Assembly: GCA_945870015.1 (NCBI GenBank)
Contig: CAMBQS010000223.1
Span: 1 to 6,059 of the forward strand
Length of the DNA: 6,059 nucleotides
Direction of reading: 5' to 3'
Source of the DNA: Desulfocicer vacuolatum DSM 3385
GTDB taxonomy: Bacteria; Desulfobacterota; Desulfobacteria; Desulfobacterales; SURF-7
Below are positions 1 through 6,059 of this stretch, piece after piece. Position numbers and translations under genes: made by a program. Positions within the stretch are counted from its first letter, which is position 1. Every line of letters begins with the position of its first letter. The notes under the pieces were generated by a model that worked only from the letters and a program-made list of their open reading frames with translations, had not been told where the DNA came from and searched no databases.

Positions 1-1299
1 GGCACCTTGAACGCAAGGCAGGTGAAAATCCCGGGAATTCTGGTGGATTGCGTTGTTGTGTCTCAGCCGAAGAATCATCATCAGACTTTTGCAGAGGCGT
101 ATAATCCTGCTTTCAGTTGCGAAATCAAGGTTCCGATGCAATCCTTTCCTGCCATGGAGATGAGTGCGCGGAAGATTATCGCACGGCGGGCGGCATTTGA
201 GCTGGTTCCAAACAGTATCGTCAACCTGGGGATTGGAATGCCCGAAGGCATATCCGGTATTGCCAACGAGGAAAAGATACTGGAACTGATCACCCTGACC
301 GCAGAACCGGGTGTGATCGGAGGCCTGCCTGCAGGCGGGTTAAATTTTGGCGCGGCCGTCAATACAGATGCGGTGATTGATCAGCCTTCCCAGTTTGATT
401 TTTATGATGGCGGCGGTCTGGATCTGGCCTTTCTGGGGCTGGCGCAGGCGGATCGATCCGGAAACCTAAATGTCAGTAAATTCGGACCCAAACTGGCAGG
501 AGCGGGTGGTTTTATCAATATCAGCCAGAATGCCAAAAAAGTCGTTTTTGTCGGAACCTTTACAGCAGAAGGACTCCGGATCAAGGTGGAGAACGGATGC
601 CTTTCCATTCTTCAGGAAGGCAGGGTAAAGAAATTTGTGGATCAGGTCGAGCATGTCACTTTCAGCGGCCGATATGCGATTCAGAAAAACCAGCCGGTAC
701 TCTACATCACCGAACGCTGCGTTTTTTCACTGACCCCGGAAGGGATGAAACTGATAGAGATTGCGCCGGGTATTGATCTGGAAAAAGATATTCTGAATCA
801 TCTGGCGTTTCAGCCTCTGCTGAATGATCCGCTGCTTCAGATGGACAAACGGATTTTTCAGGATGGTGTCATGGGGCTTCGGGAGGATATGCTCTCCATA
901 TCCCTTGAGGATCGCCTGTGGTATGACCCAAAAGAGAATCTGTTTTTTGTCAATTTCGAGGGGTATTCCGTCAAATCCCAAAAGGATATCCGGAACATTG
1001 CCGCCATGGTGGGAAGTATCCTGAAACCGCTTGGACAAAAGGTCTATACCATCGTAAATTATGATCATTTTACCATCCTGCCGGATCTGGTGGATGAATA
1101 CACCGATATGGTGAAACAACTGGTGGATCAATATTATCAAGCAGTAACACGGTATACGACCAGCACTTTCCTGCGGATGAAAATCGGGGATGCCTTGCAG
1201 AAAAGAAACCTTTCCCCTCATATATATGAAAGCCGGGAAGAAGCGAAGAGGGTGATTCATCAGTTGCATAATAATCAAAATTATATCAAGAAGTTGTGA
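1..1299 (+). CDS. Acyl-CoA:acetate/propionate CoA-transferase (Pct/YdiF type), 5'-truncated by the window, with C-terminal extension
   Basis: Moves CoA between short-chain acyl-CoAs and free acids in the cytoplasm (class I CoA-transferase, covalent glutamyl-CoA intermediate). The frame is open from base 1, so the TTG at 7 is an internal codon and the true start lies upstream. Numbering from the first codon in the window: residues 1-45 hold the conserved RQVKIPGILVD and YNPAF stretches that end the alpha half in Pct. The beta half follows with VNLGIGMPEG (74-83), the catalytic-glutamate motif TAEPGVIGG (E102 by family alignment), GGLPAGG (107-113), and ITERCVFSLTPEGM/IAPGIDL near 236-259. Pct and YdiF proteins are about 520-530 residues and normally end near here at residue 295, so about 220 N-terminal residues are off-window. 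This one continues for about 137 more residues (see findings). Family call is firm; exact acid substrate (acetate, propionate, lactate, butyrate or other) is not determinable. Confidence 0.9.
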   Translation, partial: GTLNARQVKIPGILVDCVVVSQPKNHHQTFAEAYNPAFSCEIKVPMQSFPAMEMSARKIIARRAAFELVPNSIVNLGIGMPEGISGIANEEKILELITLTAEPGVIGGLPAGGLNFGAAVNTDAVIDQPSQFDFYDGGGLDLAFLGLAQADRSGNLNVSKFGPKLAGAGGFINISQNAKKVVFVGTFTAEGLRIKVENGCLSILQEGRVKKFVDQVEHVTFSGRYAIQKNQPVLYITERCVFSLTPEGMKLIEIAPGIDLEKDILNHLAFQPLLNDPLLQMDKRIFQDGVMGLREDMLSISLEDRLWYDPKENLFFVNFEGYSVKSQKDIRNIAAMVGSILKPLGQKVYTIVNYDHFTILPDLVDEYTDMVKQLVDQYYQAVTRYTTSTFLRMKIGDALQKRNLSPHIYESREEAKRVIHQLHNNQNYIKKL

Positions 1300-1309
1300 A
1301 CTATCCTCC

Positions 1310-1342
1310 ATCAAATATGATGGTTTGCGAAGCATATTTGAT
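1310..1342. repeat. Perfect 10-bp inverted repeat in the gap before the regulator gene
   Basis: Arms ATCAAATATG (1310-1319) and CATATTTGAT (1333-1342) are exact reverse complements separated by 13 nt. The core AAATATG occurs again in direct orientation at 1353-1359, where its ATG is the first possible start codon of the regulator. The stem is AT-rich and is followed by only four T's, so it would be a weak intrinsic terminator for the CoA-transferase transcript. An operator for a dimeric regulator, possibly the adjacent sigma-54 activator acting on its own gene, is an equally good reading. The repeat is seen directly; either function is inferred. Confidence 0.55.
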
Positions 1343-1356
1343 TTTCCCCACAAAAT

Positions 1357-2943
1357 ATGGTAGGCGTGATCCAACAAAACAGGATGGAGGCCATGATTGA
1401 AATGATGAAAGATGTCAACCGGATTTTCCGGGAAGTAACAATCCGGATTTGTAAAAATCCGGATCTTGCAGAAGCCCTGAAAGATTGTAAAAATTATCTT
1501 GAGACCATCATGCCGGTCAATGTGATGCATATCAGTGTGTTGGACAAAGGGTTTTCGGCTGCACGGATTGTTGCCTGTGTGAACGATGATGGAGCTGTCC
1601 CCATTGACGATTCCTGGATGATTCCTCTGCCCAGGGACGTAATGGAAACGGTAGAAGACTGGATGACGGATGATGCTTGTTTCCGGAGAGATGGGAAGGA
1701 ATCCTATCCTTACCGGATGGGTGCCGAGATCATGGGGATTTCGGAACCGTTTTCCGTTCTGAACATCCAGCTTCCTGTGAATGACAATCATCCGGGGTTT
1801 CTGGGGCTGGTTGCCAGGGGAAAGGATCAATACCTGGATGACCATGCAAAATTGTTGACACTTCTTTCTCCTGTTTTCACCTGCCTGCTGCAAAACACTC
1901 TTGGCCATGGAGAAACCCTTCTTCTCATTCATCAGGCACGGGAGGACTTGAAATCCTTGCAGAAGGATTTCAAGAAGATTTCAGGCAGCCATGTTATCGG
2001 GGTCAATTCCGGTTTAAAAGAGGTGATGAATGCGGTCAGACAGACAGCCGCAATGAATCATCCCATTCTGATTCTGGGGGAAACCGGTGCCGGCAAAGGA
2101 ATCATTGCCAATGAAATTCATGAACGCTCAGACCGGAAAGAAGGGCCGTTTGTAAAGGTTCATTGCGGATCGATTCCCGGCGGCCTGCTGATCAGCGAAC
2201 TGTTCGGTCATGACAAGGGCGCTTTTACAGGAGCGGCCCATGACAAGAGAGGCTGTTTTGAAAGAGCCCATGGCGGGATTCTTTTACTGGAAGAGATCGG
2301 GGCACTTTCGCTGGAAGCACAGACCGGGATTTTAAATGTGCTCTCGGATAAGGGATTCAAGCGGGTTGGCGGCAGCAGAACAATTTTTCCGGATGTGCGT
2401 TTGATTGCGGCTTCCCAGAAGGATCTGGGTGCAATGGTTCAGAAGGGAGTTTTTGTAAAAGAATTATGGCGCAGAATCAATACCTCTCCGATTACAATTC
2501 CCCCGTTACGCTCCAGAAAGTTTGATATACCATCACTCACAAATCATTTTATCCATCAGAAATCCATTGAAATGAATCTGCCGGTGATTCCGTCGCTGGC
2601 AGATGGAGAAATGGATTACCTGTTGCGGTATGAATGGCCTGGAAATGTGAGAGAACTTGAAAATGTAATTGAAAGAGCCTTGATTTTAGGACAGGGACGG
2701 CTGCTCCGTTTTCCGGATCTTGAAGGATTTCAACGGCTGCTTTTTGTAAATCATGAATCAAAGGAGATCAGCAAGATACCCACCCTGGATGAAATCATGA
2801 TACAGCATATACGGGATACCCTTGAAAAGACCGGCGGGCGTATAGAGGGAAAAGGTGGAGCCGCCGATCTGCTGGGCATACATTACAATACGTTAAGAGC
2901 CAGAATGAAGAAGCTGGGGATTGCTTTTGGACGGAACAGATGA
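1357..2943 (+). CDS. Sigma-54-dependent transcriptional activator (GAF-like sensor, AAA+, Fis-type HTH)
   Basis: Cytoplasmic enhancer-binding protein that would use ATP hydrolysis to open sigma-54 RNA polymerase promoters. Residues about 12-190 form a GAF-like sensor region with no receiver-type phosphorylation motif evident, then a helical linker (190-210). The AAA+ domain has Walker A GETGAGKG (241-248), ELFGHDKGAFTGA with the sigma-54 contact loop GAFTGA (288-293), Walker B ILLLEEIG (308-315), sensor I LIAAS (349-353), PPLRSRKFDI (382-391) and sensor II WPGNVRELENVIERA (427-441). The C-terminus (about 483-522) is a Fis-type HTH ending GIHYNTLRARMKKLGI, as in FhlA-like regulators. Oddities: Walker B has Glu for the usual Asp (E312), and the first arginine of the FRxDLxxR segment is Val367. 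The start is uncertain: ATG 1357 has no Shine-Dalgarno, whereas GGAGG at 1386-1390 lies 11 and 14 nt before ATGs at 1402 and 1405. Likely targets are nearby acyl-CoA metabolism genes (inference from position). Confidence 0.93.
   Translation: MVGVIQQNRMEAMIEMMKDVNRIFREVTIRICKNPDLAEALKDCKNYLETIMPVNVMHISVLDKGFSAARIVACVNDDGAVPIDDSWMIPLPRDVMETVEDWMTDDACFRRDGKESYPYRMGAEIMGISEPFSVLNIQLPVNDNHPGFLGLVARGKDQYLDDHAKLLTLLSPVFTCLLQNTLGHGETLLLIHQAREDLKSLQKDFKKISGSHVIGVNSGLKEVMNAVRQTAAMNHPILILGETGAGKGIIANEIHERSDRKEGPFVKVHCGSIPGGLLISELFGHDKGAFTGAAHDKRGCFERAHGGILLLEEIGALSLEAQTGILNVLSDKGFKRVGGSRTIFPDVRLIAASQKDLGAMVQKGVFVKELWRRINTSPITIPPLRSRKFDIPSLTNHFIHQKSIEMNLPVIPSLADGEMDYLLRYEWPGNVRELENVIERALILGQGRLLRFPDLEGFQRLLFVNHESKEISKIPTLDEIMIQHIRDTLEKTGGRIEGKGGAADLLGIHYNTLRARMKKLGIAFGRNR
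1441..1464. repeat. Hairpin-forming inverted repeat inside the regulator's 5' coding region
   Basis: Arms ATCCGGATTT (1441-1450) and AAATCCGGAT (1455-1464) are perfect reverse complements around a GTAA loop. Each arm also contains the palindrome ATCCGGAT. A related short dyad, CCGGA-TTT-TCCGG, lies just upstream at 1419-1431. These may be only a by-product of CGG/CCG/GAT codon preference, since TCCGGA is common across the window. An mRNA hairpin near the start of the gene or an internal operator is possible. Confidence 0.4.
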
Positions 2944-3128
2944 TTTTGGATTTCAGGGTCGATATCGTAAGGTATTCAACTTCTTATCACATCTACCTCC
3001 TGCTCTTCCTCCTTCCGGCAAAGGCAAAGGAACGCGGGGAACTGCGAAAAGACCTGGATCTGCTGTATATCTTTCGTGAGGCCCTGGAAGGGTTACAGCC
3101 GTCATCATTAATGGAACGATTCGAATAA
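2940..3128 (+). CDS. Small open frame (62 codons), possible remnant of a TetR-family repressor C-terminus
   Basis: Not recognised with certainty. The ATG overlaps the upstream regulator's stop codon (ATGA), and its TAA ends 3 nt before the TolC-family start. That arrangement is compatible with translational coupling, but there is no clear Shine-Dalgarno (only a GGA at 2933-2935). Residues 1-26 look unremarkable, with a short hydrophobic run YLLLFLLPA. Residues 27-53, reading AKERGELRKDLDLLYIFREA and on to LEGL, resemble the usual last helices of TetR-family proteins (a pattern like ERGELRxDLD followed by an LxGL helix). TetR repressors are frequently encoded just upstream of TolC-adaptor-RND operons. 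I infer that this could be the decayed tail of such a gene. It may equally be a chance open frame in a 188-bp spacer. Confidence 0.3.
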   Translation: MILDFRVDIVRYSTSYHIYLLLFLLPAKAKERGELRKDLDLLYIFREALEGLQPSSLMERFE

Positions 3129-3131
3129 AAA
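2944..3131. other. Spacer between regulator and efflux genes; presumed promoter region
   Basis: This 188-bp stretch holds only the doubtful small open frame. It must contain the promoter of the efflux genes if they are not read through from the regulator. I see no strong sigma-70 promoter: candidates such as TTGGAT (2946-2951) with TAAGGT 16 nt later, or TATATC (3066-3071) without a good -35, match poorly. A GG-N10-GC pair at 3086-3099 is a weak sigma-54-like pattern. No convincing intrinsic terminator follows the regulator gene. Confidence 0.35.
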
Positions 3132-4439
3132 ATGAAAACAACACATATCTTCATTACTGCTTTGTTTCTCCTATTACTCTCCGGGGCTTCTGTCCAGGCA
3201 GAGAAGCCATCTCCGGGATCAACATCTTACTCGTTGCCGGAACTCTACCGGTCAGCCCTGAAAAAGGGAGAACAGATCGGTATCGCTGCTCAGGCACTGG
3301 AAATTTCCCGGTATGAGCGGGAAAGAGCCCTTTCACTTTTGCAGCCGCGACTGTCGATTTTCGGCAACTATCGCCGCTACAATGAGGAAGAAGTGGCTTA
3401 CGATTCGGTCATACAGCCTTTATGGGAGAACTCTTACGGCATCAAGGCCGAACAGAGTGTCACGCTCAATGGCCGGGAGCTGACCGCTTTGCGCATTGCC
3501 GCGAAGGGAATCGCAAAAAATGAGGCGGATCTTGAGACCGTTACCCAGGAATATTTATTTACTGTGGCCAGGAGTTTTTACGACGTGGCCAGGATCGGCC
3601 AGTCAGTGGAGATTGCCAAAGCCAACGTGCAGCGGTTGAAAACCCACCAGGAGGCGGTTCAGCGGCGGCTTCAACTGGCCGAAGTGCCCAAGACAGAACT
3701 TTTCCGGACTCAGGCGGAGCTTGCCAAGGGCGAGTCGGATCTGATTCAGGTACAAAACGCATTGATGCTGGCCCGGGCCAATCTGGCCCGGTTAACAGGT
3801 GTGGAGAGCACCTTTGCATTGTTGCCGCAAGAGACGGCCGAACATCGTATCATCCCTTCTGATCTTGCATTGTTGCAGGAAAAAGCGCTGTCCCAGAGAG
3901 CAGAGATCAGGAGTCTGTTTATAGAGGAGGAAATTGCTTCCCGGCAGATCGATTTCGAGAAGGGAGCATACTGGCCGCGACTTGGTGTGGAAGGCGCATG
4001 GATGCGCCTGGATCAACATCCGGACCCAATATTCAGAAAGACAGCCTACGTGGCTGCTACCGTATCCCTTGACCTGTATGACGGCGGAATGCGATCTGCT
4101 CAGATCGCCCAGGCGCGGGCGCGCTGCAAACAGGCGGAGCTGGCGAGAGTGGAGACATCGCAGCGAATCACTCTGGAAGTGGAGCAGGCATGGCGTGACT
4201 GGAATACGCAGGAAAGTCTTTTGCAATCATCTGAAAGCCGTTTGCACTATGCCCGTGAAAATTACAGTGCGGTGGCCCGTCTCTTCGAACACGGTCTGGC
4301 CAACAGCGTGGATGTAATGGATGCCAACACCGTACTGGTTACGGCGGAACTTCAGAATTTGGAGGTCAGCAATGATCTTTCACTTGCATCACTGGCTCTG
4401 GATCGAAGCCAGGGGATTTTTCCGGAAGGTGTAAAATGA
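3132..4439 (+). CDS. TolC-family outer-membrane efflux protein
   Basis: Outer-membrane channel and periplasmic tunnel component of a tripartite exporter; trimeric in the family. The start ATG is supported by a typical Sec signal peptide: MKTT, then a hydrophobic core IFITALFLLLLSG, then a likely signal peptidase I site after SVQA (residue 23). There is no lipobox cysteine, so it is not a lipoprotein of the OprM/NodT kind. The mature protein shows two outer-membrane efflux repeats, about 36-222 (ending ANLARLTG) and about 245-430. The second carries the family signatures SLDLYDGGMR (312-321) and HGLANSVDVMDA (387-398). Long Ala/Gln/Glu-rich helices form the coiled-coil barrel. At 435 residues it has the normal family length. 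The Shine-Dalgarno is weak (GGAA at 3113-3116, too far away), so it may depend on coupling or leaderless-like initiation. It is the first gene of the efflux set, 38 bp before the adaptor. Confidence 0.93.
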   Translation: MKTTHIFITALFLLLLSGASVQAEKPSPGSTSYSLPELYRSALKKGEQIGIAAQALEISRYERERALSLLQPRLSIFGNYRRYNEEEVAYDSVIQPLWENSYGIKAEQSVTLNGRELTALRIAAKGIAKNEADLETVTQEYLFTVARSFYDVARIGQSVEIAKANVQRLKTHQEAVQRRLQLAEVPKTELFRTQAELAKGESDLIQVQNALMLARANLARLTGVESTFALLPQETAEHRIIPSDLALLQEKALSQRAEIRSLFIEEEIASRQIDFEKGAYWPRLGVEGAWMRLDQHPDPIFRKTAYVAATVSLDLYDGGMRSAQIAQARARCKQAELARVETSQRITLEVEQAWRDWNTQESLLQSSESRLHYARENYSAVARLFEHGLANSVDVMDANTVLVTAELQNLEVSNDLSLASLALDRSQGIFPEGVK

Positions 4440-4466
4440 TACCAACAAACCTTTACAGATCAACAT

Positions 4467-4470
4467 AGGA
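4467..4470 (+). promoter_or_regulatory. Shine-Dalgarno of the adaptor gene
   Basis: AGGA lies 7 nt before the ATG at 4478, fixing that start. The 38-bp gap after the TolC-family gene shows no terminator or promoter, supporting one transcript. Confidence 0.65.
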
Positions 4471-4477
4471 CACAGCT

Positions 4478-5635
4478 ATGGAAAAAGATTCAATCGAACA
4501 TCAACCCGCTGAGAGGCGAAAAAATATTGTGTACCGGCTGCTGACCAACCCGCCGTTGTTGGTTTTGCTGCTGCTTATCGCGGTCATTGTGATTCTGCAA
4601 ACCTGGATCCGGAGCGAAGGCAGAACCATCGAAGCACAGAAAGCCTCGGCTCAGGCCAAAGCCCAGCCTCCGACCAATGTCGTGGTCCTGGAGTTGAAAC
4701 CCGGGACGATTCAGGATCGCATCAATCTGCCCGGCGTGGTTCATCCATGGGTGACATTGAAAATGTCCGCAGAAGTGCGCGGGAAAATTATCGAGAAAAA
4801 GGTGCAAGAGGGCAGTTTTGTTTCCAAAGGCACAGTGATAGCAATGATCGACGACCGGGACTACAGAAACGCCCATGCTTCGGCCGGCGCCTCCTACCAG
4901 GCAGCCAGGTCGTCCCTTGATCGAATCTCACAACTGTTTCAGGATCAACTGGCTACCCGCAGCCAACTGGATGATGCCACCGCACTGATGGAAACCTCCA
5001 AAGCAGCCATGGACAATGCTGCTCTGGAAATGGATCGTTGTGCGATCCGTGTTAATATGGATGGAGTGGTCGACAAGCTGCCCATTGAAATAGGCCAGTT
5101 TCTTAATGTAGGAGACCCGGTAGCGCAGATATTGCAGATAGATCGGGTCAAGATCGAGGTGGGTATCCCTGAAACGGATGTGGATGCAGTAAGACGAATT
5201 GAAAATTTTCAAATCGTCATCGATGCCCTTAAGGGCGAAATTTTTGAAGGCCGATTGCATTATCTGGGAAGGAGTGCTGATGGCCTGGCCCGTTCCTACC
5301 CGCTGGAGATTGCTGTCGACAATTCGGATAGCCGGCTGCTGCCGGATATGTTCGCCCGGGTGGATGTTGTCAAACAGAAGGTGGAAAATTCTCTGAGTGT
5401 ACCGCTTTTTTCCCTGATTACGGTTAAAAAAGAGCAGACAGTCTTTCTGGCCGATGCCGGACAGGTACGTCAGGTCCGGGTGCAAACCGGAATCCAGGAG
5501 GGATGGCGGGTGCAGATTCTGGACGGGCTGAGCGCCGGAGACAAGGTTGTTGTTGTCGGCCAGCGGGATATGAAGGATGGCGCGGCGGTGAATGTGGTTC
5601 GTACTGTGTCCGACCCGGAGGAGCTGAACCAATGA
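4478..5635 (+). CDS. RND efflux periplasmic adaptor (membrane fusion protein, HlyD/AcrA family)
   Basis: Bridges the inner-membrane pump to the TolC-family channel. The N-terminus has a cytoplasmic basic patch (RRKN, YR), then one membrane anchor at about 26-44 (LLVLLLLIAVIVILQTWI). There is no lipobox, so it is anchored by a transmembrane helix rather than by lipid. Domains in order: first half of the lipoyl domain 93-126 (SAEVRGKI, VQEGSFVSKGTVIAMIDDRDY), a short alpha-hairpin about 130-188 (QDQLATRSQLDDA), second lipoyl half 189-221 (DGVVDKLPIEIGQFLNVGDPV), beta-barrel about 222-298 (ending LLPDMFARVDV), and membrane-proximal domain about 299-375 (SVPLFSLI, GLSAGDKVVVVGQ). Its 385 residues are normal for the family. 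The short hairpin resembles adaptors that pair with RND pumps. Its stop overlaps the pump start by 4 nt. The substrate is unknown. Confidence 0.94.
   Translation: MEKDSIEHQPAERRKNIVYRLLTNPPLLVLLLLIAVIVILQTWIRSEGRTIEAQKASAQAKAQPPTNVVVLELKPGTIQDRINLPGVVHPWVTLKMSAEVRGKIIEKKVQEGSFVSKGTVIAMIDDRDYRNAHASAGASYQAARSSLDRISQLFQDQLATRSQLDDATALMETSKAAMDNAALEMDRCAIRVNMDGVVDKLPIEIGQFLNVGDPVAQILQIDRVKIEVGIPETDVDAVRRIENFQIVIDALKGEIFEGRLHYLGRSADGLARSYPLEIAVDNSDSRLLPDMFARVDVVKQKVENSLSVPLFSLITVKKEQTVFLADAGQVRQVRVQTGIQEGWRVQILDGLSAGDKVVVVGQRDMKDGAAVNVVRTVSDPEELNQ
5617..5623 (+). promoter_or_regulatory. Strong Shine-Dalgarno of the RND pump gene, inside the adaptor coding end
   Basis: GGAGGAG lies 8 nt before the ATG at 5632, within the last codons of the adaptor. 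With the ATGA stop/start overlap this indicates coupled, stoichiometric translation of adaptor and pump. Confidence 0.8.
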
Positions 5636-6059
5636 TCGTTTCCGATACTGCTGTAAAAAACCGTGTCAGTGTCCTGGTGCTGATGGTGCTGATCGTAATC
5701 GTCGGCGTATACAGCTATAAGTCGCTGCCGCGTGAAAATTCGCCGGATATCACGATTCCGCATGTTTTTGTGCAGACCAGCTATAAGGGAGTTTCCGCAG
5801 AAGATATCGAGTCCGGCATCACCATCAAGATTGAAAAGAAGCTCAAGGGTTTGGACCGCGTCAAAAAGATTCAGTCGGTCAGCTCGGAAGGGTTGTCTCG
5901 TATTGATGTGGAATTTATTCCCGGAACGGATATTGACGAGGTTCTGCCCAAGGTCAAAGACAAGGTGGACGAAGCCCAGCCCGATCTGCCGTCTGACCTG
6001 GAAGAGGAACCTTCGGTTTTTGAGGTCAACTTCTCGGAACTTCCCATCATCACTTTCTC
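5632..6059 (+). CDS. RND-family inner-membrane efflux pump, N-terminal part (runs off the window)
   Basis: Proton-driven exporter of the AcrB/HAE-like RND superfamily; only the first 142 codons of a protein that is usually about 1,000-1,050 residues are present. The first membrane helix is at about 11-29 (RVSVLVLMVLIVIVGVYSY), followed by the signature LPRENSPDITIP (32-43) at the start of the periplasmic porter domain. GVSAEDIESGIT (53-64), KIEKKLKGLDRVKKI (66-80), SSEGLSRIDVEF (84-95) and VKDKVDEAQPDLP (108-120) continue it. The LPRE-PDI pattern is typical of HAE-like drug or organic-compound pumps rather than CusA-like metal pumps. The proton-relay residues of TM4 and TM10 lie outside the window, so activity and substrate cannot be judged. 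Confidence 0.94.
   Translation, partial: MIVSDTAVKNRVSVLVLMVLIVIVGVYSYKSLPRENSPDITIPHVFVQTSYKGVSAEDIESGITIKIEKKLKGLDRVKKIQSVSSEGLSRIDVEFIPGTDIDEVLPKVKDKVDEAQPDLPSDLEEEPSVFEVNFSELPIITF

Noticed and set aside
7..9. TTG at 7 as the start of a 430-residue protein
   Set aside because: The frame is open upstream to base 1, and the protein begins in the middle of the Pct/YdiF family sequence; the true start is off-window.
1..14. GGCAC-type sigma-54 promoter look-alike (GG, 10 nt, GC) at the window's left edge
   Set aside because: It lies inside the CoA-transferase coding sequence, where the codons encode the conserved GTLNARQV segment; the -12 part also matches poorly.
1310..1345. Strong intrinsic terminator after the CoA-transferase
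   Set aside because: The stem is AT-rich, the loop is 13 nt and only four T's follow, so it is kept as an inverted repeat rather than called a terminator.
727..1932. Open frame of about 400 codons on the minus strand, spanning the CoA-transferase end and the regulator start
   Set aside because: It is antisense to two clearly recognised genes and crosses their intergenic gap. Its translation is rich in His, Ile and Pro with no recognisable domain, so it is a codon-bias shadow.
3934..4317. Plus-strand 127-codon frame inside the TolC-family gene
   Set aside because: It is in another frame of a clearly supported gene, with an Arg/Trp/Ser-rich translation lacking any domain.
4928..5632. Minus-strand open frame of about 230 codons opposite the adaptor gene
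   Set aside because: Fully antisense to a well-supported adaptor gene, with no recognisable family and a composition typical of a shadow frame.

Overview
The window (6,059 bp, every recognised gene on the + strand) reads like chromosome from a Gram-negative, probably anaerobic bacterium. A TolC-type outer-membrane protein with a signal peptide implies an outer membrane. The pairing of a propionate/acetate-type CoA-transferase with a sigma-54 activator, plus the moderate base composition, would fit a sulfate-reducing or syntrophic Desulfobacterota (former Deltaproteobacteria) genome. That taxonomic guess is inference, not proof.

Left part (1-2943), metabolic module: the window opens inside a CoA-transferase gene of the Pct/YdiF type, missing about 220 N-terminal codons. 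The catalytic glutamate region is present, and the protein carries an unexpected C-terminal extension of about 137 residues. After a 57-bp gap holding a perfect 10-bp inverted repeat comes a full-length sigma-54-dependent activator: an N-terminal GAF-like sensor region, an AAA+ domain with GAFTGA loop, and a Fis-type HTH. A reasonable inference is that this regulator controls acyl-CoA or short-chain acid metabolism nearby.

Middle (2940-3131): about 190 bp between the regulator and the efflux genes. It contains one small open frame of 62 codons whose start overlaps the regulator stop (ATGA) and whose stop lies 3 nt before the next gene. Its C-terminal half resembles the end of TetR-family repressors, so it may be the remnant of a lost efflux repressor.

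Right part (3132-6059), efflux module: a TolC-family outer-membrane factor, a membrane-anchored periplasmic adaptor (membrane fusion protein), and the first 142 codons of an RND inner-membrane pump, which runs off the window. The adaptor and pump overlap by 4 nt (ATGA), with a strong Shine-Dalgarno inside the adaptor's end. Together these encode a complete tripartite export system spanning both membranes; its substrate cannot be read from this sequence.

I did not find RNA genes, CRISPR arrays, insertion sequences or a convincing new system. The most interesting points are the CoA-transferase C-terminal domain, the inverted repeat in front of the regulator, the altered arginine-finger segment of the regulator, and the possible TetR remnant.
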